NCBI GenBank assembly: GCA_963921425.1
Contig: OY992835.1
Span: 12,648,001 to 12,712,000, forward strand
Direction: 5' to 3'
Length of the DNA: 64,000 nt
Source: Dryas octopetala
Lineage: Eukaryota > Streptophyta > Magnoliopsida > Rosales > Rosaceae
Below the pieces are notes generated by a model that worked only from the letters and a program-made list of their open reading frames with translations, was not told where the DNA came from and made no database searches. The position numbers and the translations under genes were made by a program. This document shows positions 9,600-20,998 of this stretch, piece by piece; the first letter of the stretch is position 1; each line of letters starts with the position of its first letter.

Positions 9600-11027
9600 T
9601 CATTGGGCCTTCACATGCTGCTGAACAACATGAAGAGCTTCATGATCCTCCCCGAAATCCTACAATTCAGCCAGAGAAAAGCATGGTGTCATTTAAAATA
9701 CAAAAAGAGTCCCATAAAATAACATGCATTGGCATTACTTTAATTTTAACTTTCTTTTCTTGTTGGGTAAAACTTTTAGTTGGAGTCATACCTTCACAAC
9801 AATGCATGAGCAACCAACTACCTTCCTAGCCTTTCCCTCAGAATCAATCTTGCACAGCTGAATGAGGAAAGCAAACAATGAATGCATCATACGGACAATC
9901 ACTTGGCAGTCAAAATTCACTAATTAACCCAAGAATCTAATTTCAACAACATAATAATAAACACCACTTACACCAGCCCACTCTCCTAGGGTCTTGGCAC
10001 TGGGAACGGTCATCATGTTTACATTGTGGTCGGCACAAAGAGCTTTGACCAGTTTTACATAGTCTTGCTGGTCACAGTCATCTGCCAGCACACAGAGCTG
10101 GGCAGCATGCTTCTCAATCACTTTTGCAGCTTCATGGAGACCTCGAACAAGCCCTCCATGAGCCAGCGACTTTCTCAGCACAAGCTGCAGAGCTGTTGTA
10201 ACATCCATTGGCTCACCAAGGGCTGGGGCAGGAGCAGGAGCAGGTGCCTCAGTTGCAACTACAGCTTCTTCACTGCAAATGAGACAAGTTGAAACCCATG
10301 AATCAGAAATGGTAGGACCTCTTTTTGTTGTATAAGAATACATTCCACAAAACAAAGTTGCATGCTACCAGCACAATAAATACAAGGCATCAACATCAAT
10401 TCTCAACATTTAACGGTATTGGCAAACCACAGATTTCCACAATCTTAAATCTATGAAAATTCATATGGGTGAAATTCAGTTCACGTTAAGTCACTAAGTT
10501 TCTCAGACACCATACAAATTAGCCCAAACCATAACAATATGATTAAACAAACATACAGCATTCAAGTCCAATGAAAGATGATCGCATAAATTACCCAAAG
10601 GAACAAAACCCTGAAATTTCTTTGGACAAAATTCAGCTTCTTACACTTCAAAACTTCTTTCTAGATATGACATCAAATTCTTACTCGATATCAAATACTA
10701 AAATGTCTTCCCCAACCCAAATCAGATCTTATCCACTCAACTCAGATTCTAGCTTCTTATCACTCAACTCCAGCTGGATTAACAATGAGGCCCTCATATA
10801 TACCATTTACAACTAGACTATAAAGCAGGAAAGCTCATTATTTATACAATTTCACATTCTCTAAGTTGGAAACCAGTTTTAAATATTTCAGGGTAATACA
10901 AATTAGTATAAGAACTACAACTTTAAGAAGCAACCAAATGCTCATGATGGGTCCAAAACAAGATGTTACAAAAAACAATATCAGAATATATTAATCTTGA
11001 ACAAGATGGGTTCACTTACCCTGCCAT
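9600..11027 (-). CDS. RPS12: 40S ribosomal protein S12 (eS12), four coding exons
   Basis: The exons in transcript order are 11020-11027, 9972-10272, 9792-9857 and 9600-9659, joined at GT-AG sites. They total 435 nt and 144 residues, the usual plant length. The protein begins [20 protein letters not shown], continues through the eS12 core ([60 protein letters not shown]) and ends [10 protein letters not shown]. It is a structural protein of the cytosolic small ribosomal subunit. The first coding exon is only eight bases (ATGGCAGG). An acceptor a little upstream (TTTTGCAG near 11050) and a donor near 11183 suggest a 5'-UTR intron whose T/C-rich tract is the (GA)n seen on the plus strand. No defects are seen. 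Confidence 0.95.
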
Positions 11028-11117
11028 TTTTTCTCTTCACGTTCAAACTGCAAAATCAAAAAACCAACATGTTTCAAAAATCAGATTCCAGACAGTTTTA
11101 GTCTCAATGTATACATA

Positions 11118-11132
11118 TATATATATATATAC

Positions 11133-11182
<50 letters not shown>
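11118..11182. repeat. (TA)n and (GA)n microsatellite in the RPS12 5'-UTR intron
   Basis: An ATATAT run at about 11114-11130 is followed by an uninterrupted (GA)n run to 11182. Read on the gene strand it is a (TC)n tract directly after the likely 5'-UTR donor (AAG|GTCTCT). Confidence 0.85.
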
Positions 11183-11186
<4 letters not shown>

Positions 11187-11282
11187 TGAAGATTGACTGA
11201 GATGAGGTAGCCGATGTACAGAGAGGTCTGCGTAGGCGAAGCAAAATGAGCACTCAAAGCAAAGCGAGGAATTTATTAGAGC

Positions 11283-11378
11283 AAACCCTAAAACTATAAA
11301 CCCCTGTCTTGGGCCTGGAATAGTTTCTGGCCTGGCATTTATTATGGGCTCATACACATTGAAATGGGCCGAGGCCCA
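11283..11378 (-). promoter_or_regulatory. RPS12 promoter: telo-box and site II elements
   Basis: A telo-box AAACCCTAA is at 11283-11291. GGCCCA/TGGGCY-type elements lie at 11310-11315, 11345-11350, 11365-11370 and 11373-11378. Plant ribosomal-protein promoters commonly pair a telo-box with site II elements, which fits co-regulation with other ribosomal genes in dividing cells. Confidence 0.6.
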
Positions 11379-11423
11379 GAAATTAGCTAGAGTTTTATAT
11401 GGCCTCTTTGATATTATTTTTAG

Positions 11424-11823
11424 GGTTAATTACAAACACCACGCCCAAATTATGTCTTGTTTGACATTGCCCCCTAAACTATAAAAAGTTTTAACATTTA
11501 ATCTCCTAAACTTAATTCCGAAAAATACTTTTCCCAAAATCATTAAAAAAATCAATTTCTTCATTAATTTTGCACATGTGATGCCGTGTTGGCACTACAT
11601 GACTTTCAACATGAGGGCATTTTTGTGCTAATCATCAATTGAAGTTGAAAATGAAAAGACAAAAATTCTTAATTTCAAGCAGCTAGAAGGCCCCGTGTGC
11701 AAAACTAACGGTTTTGAGGTAAAGTATTAATGAAATTAAGTTTGGGGTAAAGTGTTAAATGTGTTAGTCTAGTGGACAAAGTGTCAAACAAGATATAACT
11801 TGGGAGTAGTATTTGTAATTAGT
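11424..11823. mobile_element. MITE with ~45-bp imperfect terminal inverted repeats
   Basis: The left end TTAATTACAAACACCACGCC and onward pairs with the inverse of the right end (CTAATTACAAATACTACTCC and onward). Similarity continues through TTATGTCTTGTTTGACA against TTATATCTTGTTTGACA. The flanks ATTATTTTTA and ATAATTTTAA could be a decayed 9-10-bp target duplication, suggesting a Mutator-like origin. No coding sequence. It lies upstream of the RPS12 promoter. Confidence 0.7.
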
Positions 11824-11927
11824 CATAATTTTAAAACTAAATATCTTCTCCCAAAGAAAAAACAAAGTCAAATAAATTATAATAGCAAAATTTCATTTTC
11901 CTTCATGATAACAAACAACTAGTTTAA

Positions 11928-12460
11928 AGTAATGTTTGACATTGCTTTTTGGAAGCGCTTTTACTTAGTAGTGTTTTTACTGGAAGCGCTTCTGCTAAGA
12001 AGCACAAACATATTTTTATAAAAATTCTAGAATAAACATATTTTTTTACTGAGCTCGTTTGACACTGCTTTTAGAATTACTAAAAGTGCTTTCAGATTAG
12101 TAAAAGCGCTTTTAATTGCGTTTGGCAGAAATAAATAAAAGCGCTTTTAAGGGGTTTTTGGATAAGCATCTGACAGGTATTTCCTCAGGAAGCACTTCCA
12201 AGTGCTTTTGTATAAACCATTTAAAATTTTTATAAAAATTTGTTTGTGCCTCTTAGCAGAAGCGCTTCCAGTAAAAGCGCTACTACATAAAAACGTTTCT
12301 AAGAAGTAGTGCCAAACGGGCCCTAAGTGATTCATGCAAAAACACTTGGAAGTGCTTCCTGAAGAAAGCACCTGACAGGTGCTTCTTAAAAAACCTCATA
12401 AAAAACACTTATATTTCAAAAGTATTTTCATTTATTTTTGTCAAACGCTACCTAAGTCTG
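11928..12460. mobile_element. Two interleaved MITE-like inverted repeats
   Basis: Arm A (about 11931-12025) pairs with about 12226-12322; both contain GGAAGCGCTT near ACTGGAAGCGCTTCTGCTAA. Arm B (about 12115-12219) pairs with about 12334-12455; both contain GGAAGCACTTCCAAGTG and CTGACAGGT. The order A-B-A'-B' is interleaved, not nested. TTTGGCA or TTTGACA near the outer ends and GGGCCC near 12320 resemble common plant hAT-type MITEs. Exact ends and target duplications are not clear. Confidence 0.6.
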
Positions 12461-15223
12461 AGGTTAGTCAAGTGATGAGGAAATGTGTTAGGATTAGGCA
12501 AAGGTGGGTGCTCACCTAAGGGACTAATTGAAGAAAAAATTGTATGTGATGGTCATATGTTACCTCACTTTCATAACATGTATGTGTGACCCACCTTTAT
12601 ATGATTATGACCCACATGTATGTTGTGAGAGGGATACATTTTTCATTAATTTGAGGGATAAGTGAGAGGCAATGCATCTAGCTCTTGGATTCAGAGTGAA
12701 TGTGATTCCAACTGATTGTAAATGATTATACTTTTGTGTTATTTTATTCATTTTTCACATATATATGTAAGCCGAAAGCATAAAGCATTTCGTATAAATA
12801 TTATGTTTATACAATTTTAAGGTTGAAATTATTGAACAGTTTCATTAGGTTGTAATGGAACTATTCAACAATTTTATGACATCGAGCGCACAGGGCCTTT
12901 GTCGAGCTCAGCTCATTAAAAAAGGATCGGCTTGTATTAGACATTTTCGTGTGAGTTATTTTGGCCATAAAGCCCTCTACTTGGGTCTTGGGCTAAAAAC
13001 ACACCCCCTTGGAAATAGCATGGGTCACAAATCTGATTCCTTCAAATATAGCCCACCCAAAAAAAAAAATGCTGATTGCCCAACCGGCCAAGACACAGTA
13101 CATTGATATCTTATTGCTAATATAGGCTACTGAAGGGCCTTCGTGATTTTTATATTGCATATTATAAGTGATTAATAAAGGTGATTTCGAAGAAAAAAAA
13201 AAAAAAAGATTAAACAACACAGGTTAGTAACATGCTTTTTATAAATTTAAGCCCAGGTTAGATTTCTGTAACAGAAGACTTGAGTCTCTAGGGAAGCACA
13301 CTTCCCTTGCAGATCTACACAGTGGTAATGCAATCTAACAATTAATTGCAGAACAATACATAAGCACTCTAACCTGTACAGATGGCTCCAGCAACTCAAA
13401 GATGGAGATGTGAAGTTGTGAACATCTCACTACTATTCATAACTCATCAAGTCCTGAACCATCACCTGCTCAACCTGTCTTCAGTTGTAAAATAGCGCAC
13501 GTGACAAATCTGCATTTCTCAGACCATCATACCGGTACCATTTCTCAAAAATAAAAACTGCTTCTGTTGTGTAATAATCGACAAATTGAAGCCAGTATGC
13601 ATGAGATCGCACAACCTAAAGAAAAGTAGGGCAATGAACACCATTGCAAGATGCAACCCTGACGACATCAACAATAAAGCGGTAGTAGTGGTAAATGAAT
13701 AAACTTGGAATAGTGTTCCCCCTTCAACGAGCTAATATGATTATATACAAGAGACTGAAGCCATAAAAACTTGGCACGATTCCTAAACTTCACGTCGGCA
13801 ACTCCAACACAAGGAGGGAGGGAGAGAGAGAGAGAGAGATCATATGTTTTTCAATGAAAAAACAATAAATGAAGTGACAGATAAGAACCAAGAATAGAAA
13901 TGTACAGAAATGGGGGGAAAAGAGTGACAAAACAATATATTGTATGTACAAATGAACAGGTTTCTCTATCATGGCAATTGAATTACCTTGTACAAATGGA
14001 AAATAACGCAAATGTTGTTCAGGGTCAATGAAAACCATTAAAAGTACGTGCCACTATATTATCAGTAAGTTGAAATGAAAACCTGTTAGAGAAAACATTT
14101 CTGAAGCTGCATGCCACAAACTAGAAATTAAGTTGAAATGAAAGCCCATTATTAGAAAATGTAAAAAAGATTGTCTAAAGATATTGGAAATAGAGTCTAT
14201 AATTATATTATATGCAAGATGATGCATTGATGCCTTGGGAAATACCCAACTATTGATTTGGAATTTTGGACAGGTGATGAGAAAATCAATCAAAGGATGT
14301 GCACACCTACATGCATATCCAAACTTCTCCAACGGATGGACAACTGTTCGATTGCAGAAATTAATCATTAAGCAACCAATAACCAAGTGACATGAATAAT
14401 ACCATGTCCAATAAATACATAATACATGACCTAAATTATAATGGAAGAAGCATGAACCTGTGTCTGCTTATACACCCATAAGTACAAACTTACAAATTTA
14501 TTTGGGACTGTATAATAGGTCTTTTTCTTAAGTATCTCCTACATGATAACACTGGACAATATATAAATTTTCGGTTGGGCAACCTCAGCCATTCTTATCC
14601 CTTAAATGCACAACAAGCTCATATCGTTGTAATTAAATTTTTTTATCAATCTCATATTTCAGAAATGTGAAAACAGAAACATAATAGAGCAGAAATGAAA
14701 AGACACATCAATTCCCTGAAGTAAGACAACCTGATTTAATGAACCAAATTAAAGCAATAGGGTTGAAAAGAGGAACAAAAATAGCAACAAAAGAAAGTTC
14801 CTCCGAACAACCACCAGTGTGAAAATTGTTTAGGATTATGCAAGAAGATATACCCAGAAAATATTGGACAATTGAAGAAAATTGAAATATGGAATACCTT
14901 CATATATACTGCCAGAAAAAGCAGTCGTTTTAACATGTCAAGATGTTAATTTTTCTGTTTTGAATGGATGCTTCTAAGTCTAAAAAGAAACTTATGAACC
15001 ATGATTTGTGCTATATTTGAGTGTAACCCAATCCATTAATTGAAGAAAGTGTAAGCAATGAGAAGTTCCAAAGCTGCACACAAGAGGATTATCATAAAAA
15101 ATATATATAGTTCATAAGTCATAACTTGCTGCCAAAAATGTACATGAAGATGTGAGTATCAGGCACAGACATACAGTTAAGAAACAACATTCTAATCTCT
15201 TCTTTTTCCTAAGGTTTTCTCGT
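12461..15223. other. Intergenic, no gene recognised; end is probable CAF1 3'-UTR
   Basis: Several short open frames here have no recognisable family and no supporting splice context. The last ~60 bases before 15224 are probably the 3'-UTR of CAF1. A small palindrome GGGAAGCACACTTCCC lies near 13290, and a (GA)n run near 13820. Confidence 0.4.
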
Positions 15224-16048
15224 TTATGGAGTATTTTGTCCATTCTCAACACCTAAGCCATACAAGACACCAGCATACTTCTCCAAAGAACCACTAAAGA
15301 AACCCTCTTTCAATTTTCTGAATGTACAAGATGTGAGCAAACTATCGGAACCTGCCTGGTGACAAATACCAACTCTCTCCACTTCCAACAATTCCGCGAG
15401 CTTGTTCAATCCACCATGAAGACTATTGCAGAACTTCATCAGATGCTTGATATCATATATTGTCGGGAAGTAAATATTGATCAAATTAAAGAACTCCACT
15501 TGCGTATCGGGCAAGTTCTGGCACGTCAAAACCTTTAGCAAGTACCCGAAATCATACCCACTATGGAAAGTGACCCAATGCACACTATCATTCAACACAA
15601 TCCCAGACGACATTAAGAGCTCGCCAAACCACTTTGCATCGATACCCTTTTCGTTGTTTTTCTTGAAATCAATGCCGCTTTGGCGCAAGAGCTCAATGGA
15701 ATCATTAGCAAAAACATCCTCGTTGAGATTGAATTCGCGGAAATTGAACTGCCATATGCAGTATTTATCAGTTCCACAAGTGGGCAAGTTCCCATGCTCA
15801 TCCGAAAATGTGAGACCCAGCTGAATCAGCTTGAGCATATCCACGTTGTTCTTCAAGGTCTGGTAATGGTAGTCATAGCTGTTGTTGAAATTACCCACGG
15901 GTCGAAGCACGATCCCTGGAAACTCGGTGTCCATAGCAACATAAGGGTAGTCGTCGACAATTTTGCGTATCAAAGCGAACTCCTCCTCCAGATTGTCGTT
16001 CCACACCTCACGAATTTGGATCGAATCGCTTTTCGGTAAGAGCGGCAT
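15224..16048 (-). CDS. CAF1: CAF1-type poly(A) deadenylase of the CCR4-NOT complex
   Basis: This single-exon CDS encodes 274 residues, as usual for plant CAF1. The start is the ATG at 16046-16048 ([20 protein letters not shown]); the frame is open for six more codons upstream but these begin with GTG. The protein is a DEDD-type 3'-5' exonuclease that shortens mRNA poly(A) tails in the cytoplasm. The catalytic acidic residues are visible: D40 and E42 in AMDTEFPG, D166 in [10 protein letters not shown], and D235 with H230 in [12 protein letters not shown] possible 5'-UTR intron lies at about 16100-16373 (donor GGTTGGTG on the minus strand). The single coding exon matches many plant CAF1 genes, several of which are stress-responsive. 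It appears intact. Confidence 0.93.
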   Translation of the reverse strand: MPLLPKSDSIQIREVWNDNLEEEFALIRKIVDDYPYVAMDTEFPGIVLRPVGNFNNSYDYHYQTLKNNVDMLKLIQLGLTFSDEHGNLPTCGTDKYCIWQFNFREFNLNEDVFANDSIELLRQSGIDFKKNNEKGIDAKWFGELLMSSGIVLNDSVHWVTFHSGYDFGYLLKVLTCQNLPDTQVEFFNLINIYFPTIYDIKHLMKFCNSLHGGLNKLAELLEVERVGICHQAGSDSLLTSCTFRKLKEGFFSGSLEKYAGVLYGLGVENGQNTP

Positions 16049-16560
16049 TCCTTGGCGAAAACCCACAAAGAAATTTCGATTAAAACCGCGAGACTTGAAA
16101 GACCCAAGTCACCAATTCAACCAAATACGCATTTAACACCCCAAAGAGACCCGCTTGAATCAAACCAGATCCGGTATGAACCCAGATGATTTTGCTACAG
16201 AACAATTGAAAATGATTCGAACCCATCAAAATTCATTCAACAACAATAACAAATTTGGATAATTGATCGAAAATTACATTGAATTGAAGAAACCCCACAA
16301 AAATTGAAGAAAAAAATAAACAAATAGGAAAAAATGATAAGAGAAATGTGAAGGAATTGACACCAACCTCAAATCAATGGAACATTAGCATTGCATCACA
16401 AACCCCAAGATGGAGATACGAATATGTCTAGAAGATTTGCTTCAAAATTCAAATATATATGTGCCGTAAGGTCGGCGAAGGAGGAATGAGAGATATTTTG
16501 TGAATGATCTGAGTTCCAAAGAATGTCTGTACTCTGATTTTATATTTTTCTGGTTTTTTT

Positions 16561-17357
16561 CTCTCTTTTTTTTTTTTTTTTTTGGTTTGTTCTTGCCAGC
16601 GAACGAGAGGCGAGGAAGAAAGAACAAACAGGGAGAATGAAACCCAAAACGATAATATAAACACCAAATGACCAAAGGCAAAATAAAATGTGTGGAGAAA
16701 ATTCAAAAAATAAAAAAAGATTTTCAATTTTATTGCTTTTTCAGGTGAAAGTGAAATTGCGGGAATTACTGGCAGGTGGCGTGGGACCCAGTAGGTCGGT
16801 TTTTGCCGGTTGTGCGGTAGAACATTGTGAGCTGAGGTGGCAGGTTTTATTTGTGTTTAGAGGAATATGTGAGTATAGGCACATGAATGATGCATCTAGC
16901 CATTATCCTATTCAATTCAATTATAAACATTAAAGGAGGGCTTAGAGTATTAATTTGACTCTAATCTTTTCTAGTATGCCACATACACCATATGTTTTTA
17001 ACAATTTGTCAAATTTATAGGTATTTTCGTCCATTTACTATTAGACCCCATTAGATTCATTCTCTAACATTTCCCTTCTTTTTTTCTTGATATACTTATT
17101 GCGAATATGCAATTTATAAGCCCAATAATCAAACTCACTCCTCCTTCAACCTATCCATATTGGAGGTAAATATGAGGGAAAAAGTTGAGGGCAGACGAGT
17201 CTAATCGGGGTCAATAGGGGTTATGATAGTGAATGGATGAAAATGCACATAAAATCTAATGGATTGTTAGAAAATTAGATAGTGGGAGGTCATAGAAATA
17301 ATGAAAAGTTAAGGAACACTAATAGCCTTATTATTTATATGGGAGGAAACTGTAAAT
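16561..17357. other. Intergenic, with a degenerate inverted-repeat element at about 16945-17335
   Basis: The segment TAACAATTTGTCAAATTTATAG...CGTCCATTTACTATT...ACCCC near 17000-17050 is similar to the inverse of 17190-17270. This suggests an old MITE of about 390 bp. Ends are too decayed to place. No gene is seen. Confidence 0.35.
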
Positions 17358-18142
17358 TTTTTTTGGTCAAAATGATACTTTCATAGCAGGAAAATCCCAA
17401 AGAAAAATATAGAATTTAGTCAAATCCAACTCAGAGAGAGATGATATGAAAACAGCACAAAAAAAAAGTAAAATACAAAAACTGAAAACTTCTAAAACAG
17501 ATAAAACTAAACAACCGTGGCAAGAAAAGACCATCGTGGAATGGGAGGAGCAGAGAAGCCCACATAAGCTCCAATATCTCATTACATCGGCATCGAACAG
17601 AACCTACAACCACCAAGAGGAGCCAATGAGACACCAAAGAACAAAAGAGAACTGAGGAAGATGAAGGTGCGAACACCCGTGCCGAAGCGCACATCTTCCA
17701 TTGAAATAATGACTGAATCGCGTAAGCAACCACGATCCAATCACCATTGCCAAAAGTCCGAGAAGTATGACGAAGGTGACGGGCCGGGAGGTAGGGATCG
17801 GCATAAGTAACGACCGCCCCATACTTGGCGACGAGAGTTAGGGATTGAGAGAAAAGGGAGGAAAAACCTCCAGATCTGGGCATTGAGCTCCAAACCAACC
17901 ACAACAAGGAGGTGGAATAATCACCACAAAAGGGTGAGAAAACTCCATACAGAAGTAAAAATCTCTAAGAAAGAGAGAAGTGGGAAAACTGGAGAAACGG
18001 AGGGAGGTGGGTGTGGGGGCCGGCTGAGTGAGAGGGTGGCCGGTCAGTGTGTGGGGGACTGGGTAAGGGGTGATTTGGGCTAGGTGAGGAGGTGGGTCAG
18101 CATGTGAGAGGGTAGGTTGGGCTAGATGAGGAAGTGGGTTGG
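17358..18142 (-). mobile_element. Possible retroposon remnant with poly-T start, interrupted by a solo LTR
   Basis: On the minus strand this ends in poly-A at about 17358, preceded by a T-rich tail typical of plant non-LTR retroposons. A 158-codon open frame on the minus strand (17434-17907) has no family I recognise. The G-rich flank resumes after the solo LTR at 19270-19520. The assignment is weak. Confidence 0.25.
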
Positions 18143-19269
18143 TGTCACGGTCCGCACTTAGAGTTGTGCTTCCGTGACATTAATATGAAGTATGGAGGGC
18201 CAAATGCCAAGAGAATGGCATCCGTTTGGCGAAGAGTGGCCGGGTTGCGCGGGTGGAAGGGTAATTTCGTAATTTGGCTGTTTCGGGGTCTTCCGGTTGG
18301 AATTTGGGAAATCTAAAAATACCGGTAAATCCAGGAGGTCGAAATGAGTCCAACGCAACTGACGGTTCGTCATTCGGAGTTCGGATGAATTAATTATGGC
18401 CAATTATGACTCCTCGCGTATGTTGATGTTTTCTCCTGTTTTGTGAAGAAAAGCATAAAATGCTCTTTAGGGGGAGACATGGTGTCAAGCTCTCCACCAC
18501 CCCCGACGCCCACACCCAAGGAGCGTTAAGCGAGCTACTCTAGGAACCGGAGGGGACCTAGGGGGCGGGCACATGACTTCCAGAGGGCGGTCATGTGTCT
18601 CTGTGGGACAGGAGGTCCCACGGACAGTACAAGCGAGCGGGAGTGCTTGTATTGCGCTGGGCGCGCGCACACGAGGCTACAAGGAGAATTCCCTTATGCC
18701 GCGCCGTATGCACATCACACTAACTAGATGTGAACTCCCGGAGACTTCATGGTGCACAATGGCCATGTAGTACTCAACGAGGGCATCGGCTTGGGTTCGG
18801 CCATGCACTAAACATGATGCTAGCAGACACGGGAGGGGCGACCCCGTGCCAACGAGAGAAAGCTAACGAGGGGCATCGGAGAAGAGTTGCTCACTCGGGT
18901 GGCATGCATGCAAGTTGGCTTGCATGTTCAACTCGAGGAAAGGACTATGGGCATGATCTAGCCCTTAGTGACATGACAAATGAAACGTGGGAGCAAAGTA
19001 AGACCCGACATGTGAGAATGGAATGCCGGCATCATAAGAACCTATCGATCGGGCGAGTGTCTTGGCTGAGAACCTTGACACAAGGAAGCAATCGTATAGT
19101 CGCTACGAGCGAGACTCGAGATGAGTAGTTCTTGTTGGCAAACCTCGAGAAGGTAACGAATGGGTCTAAACCTTGTAAAGAGTAAAGGGAAAGGATGGCT
19201 GGCCTTGATTCAGAGGAACCTTGGCGCCGCACGGGCAAATTCCGCTGCGTAAAAAGTGAGCCCGTGACA
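18143..19269. mobile_element. Second solo LTR, different family
   Basis: The segment begins TGTCACGGTCCGCACTTAGA and ends GAGCCCGTGACA. GTTGG is duplicated on both sides (18138-18142 and 19270-19274), and no internal retrotransposon domains are present. At 1127 bp it is much shorter than the solo LTR at 1471-4063 and unrelated beyond the TGTCACG start. It sits in a G-rich sequence that continues on both sides. Confidence 0.88.
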
Positions 19270-19529
19270 GTTGGCGTGTGAAGGGCTGCGGGGGATGGTG
19301 CAGCGACGACAAAAGAGGGAGGGGGTGGAGGGAGGTAAGGGAAGAGGAGATGGCATGGGGTAGTGGAGTGACGGCTAGGGGAGGGCAGGGGAGGTGGGGA
19401 TGACAAGGGAAAGGGAAGGGTCGGGAAGGGGGAGGGGGTGTGGGGAAGAAAGAGGGAAGGGGCGTGGGGAGGAAAGGGGGGTGGCGGCGGCTGACTTTCA
19501 AACCTGCTAACCTAGAGAGAAAAATTATC

Positions 19530-20998
19530 AAGGCTGGCTGACAATAATTGAAGTCTTGGGTAATAGTTCGGAACTTCGGAACCATTGTTAAAATTTTCCC
19601 TTGTTATAATTATTCTCTCACTTTTCTATGCTCTCATTTACTTTTCTTCCGCCAAATTAAAGTACAAATTTCAACTACTGACAACAAAAAAGGGATGCAA
19701 ATCTCAATTGATTAAATTCATTTAAACAAAGTTTAAAGTGACCAACTGGCTTGTGGTCTAGTTTTATATATGTGCACAATATTGATGATGTCTTAAATTC
19801 AATTCTCTTTTCCTAAAAAAAAAATATACTTCAAGTGTTTATTTTTTATTGAGAAAATACATTTTTGTTTGAAAACTCCTTATCTTTCCAATGAAAACAA
19901 AATAAAGGCTTTCAATCATAATCCCACTCGTAATTTAAGAAAGCTGTAGGTACAATGATATATATATATATATATATATATTTTGTTAATATGAGCTATT
20001 TGAGTGAATGAAAATATAAAAAATTAGGATTAAATACCAAATGTCAATAGTTTTTTAATAAAGCAGCAAGACACTAATTTTTTTTAGTTTAGGTACTAAC
20101 CTAAAGCAAAACATTTTGGATTAGGTCACAAATCAGTTTGTTATACAGTTGTGACTGTTGAACAGTTACAGTTGTAATTGTCGAACAGTCACAATTGTGA
20201 CTATTTAAAATTTATAAAAAATCCAAATTTTTAAGGGTTTCATACTTTTGATTTAGGTTTGGGGATGAAATCCTATAACCCAAAGACTAAATATTAAAGT
20301 TTAAGCCTTGCAAATATTGAAAAAACAACAAATCAATAAAAAAGTTATGACTGTTAGACAGTCACAGTTCGATATAACCATATTTTTAAAAGTTGGTACA
20401 TAAACTGAAATTTAGTACCTAAAATGAAATGACATAAATATTTTAGTAGTTCAAATGAAAAAATATTATAATTTGGTACCTAAAGTCAATGAACCTATGA
20501 AAATATGTTTTAACATGATTTAAGAGATTTATGAGTTTATAGTTCAATAATTATAATTTTTATCTAGAATATATAGGTGTATTTATATTGTAACGGCTTA
20601 AAATTTTTTTAGTTTTTCAATTTGGATAATGCTCTTTAGCTCAACACTTTTACTACTTTGATCAACAACTTTTCCTTTTTTCAATTTTAATATCATTACC
20701 AACATGATTGTTTACTGTAGGGTGTAAAATCACCATTAAAGTATAGTTTAGATATTAAATTTTATCTCTTGGAGTTTGGACTTAGCGATTAATGTGTCGT
20801 ATTGCTTGTAGTGGCAAAATTTTCAAATGGCCGATTAAACAGATTCACATTCATCTTATATCTTTTCACTATTCTCTCATATTTTTTCTTCTATATTTTT
20901 AATTAAAAATAAAAACTATAAACAAAACATAAAAAACAGTTAGGTTTTTCTCCCAATTTACAAACGAGACCACTCGCTCAAACCAAACAACACTGAAC
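19530..20998. other. Intergenic, AT-rich; (TA)n run and degenerate repeat
   Basis: A (TA)n microsatellite lies at about 19958-19980. Between about 20030 and 20500 there are short palindromic units around GACTGTTGAACAGT and GACTGTTAGACAGTCACAG. The outer ends ATTAAATACCAAATGTCAAT and TTGGTACCTAAAGTCAATG look like decayed related termini. No gene is seen. Confidence 0.35.

Noticed and set aside
10963..11196. Open frame encoding a long Arg-Glu repeat
   Set aside because: It is the (GA)n microsatellite read in frame, and lies in the RPS12 5'-UTR intron.
16049..16066. Six-codon extension of CAF1
   Set aside because: It starts with GTG, not ATG; the ATG at 16046-16048 gives the usual CAF1 start.
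17434..17907. 158-codon minus-strand open frame
   Set aside because: No family, no coding-like composition; it probably lies in retroposon-derived sequence.
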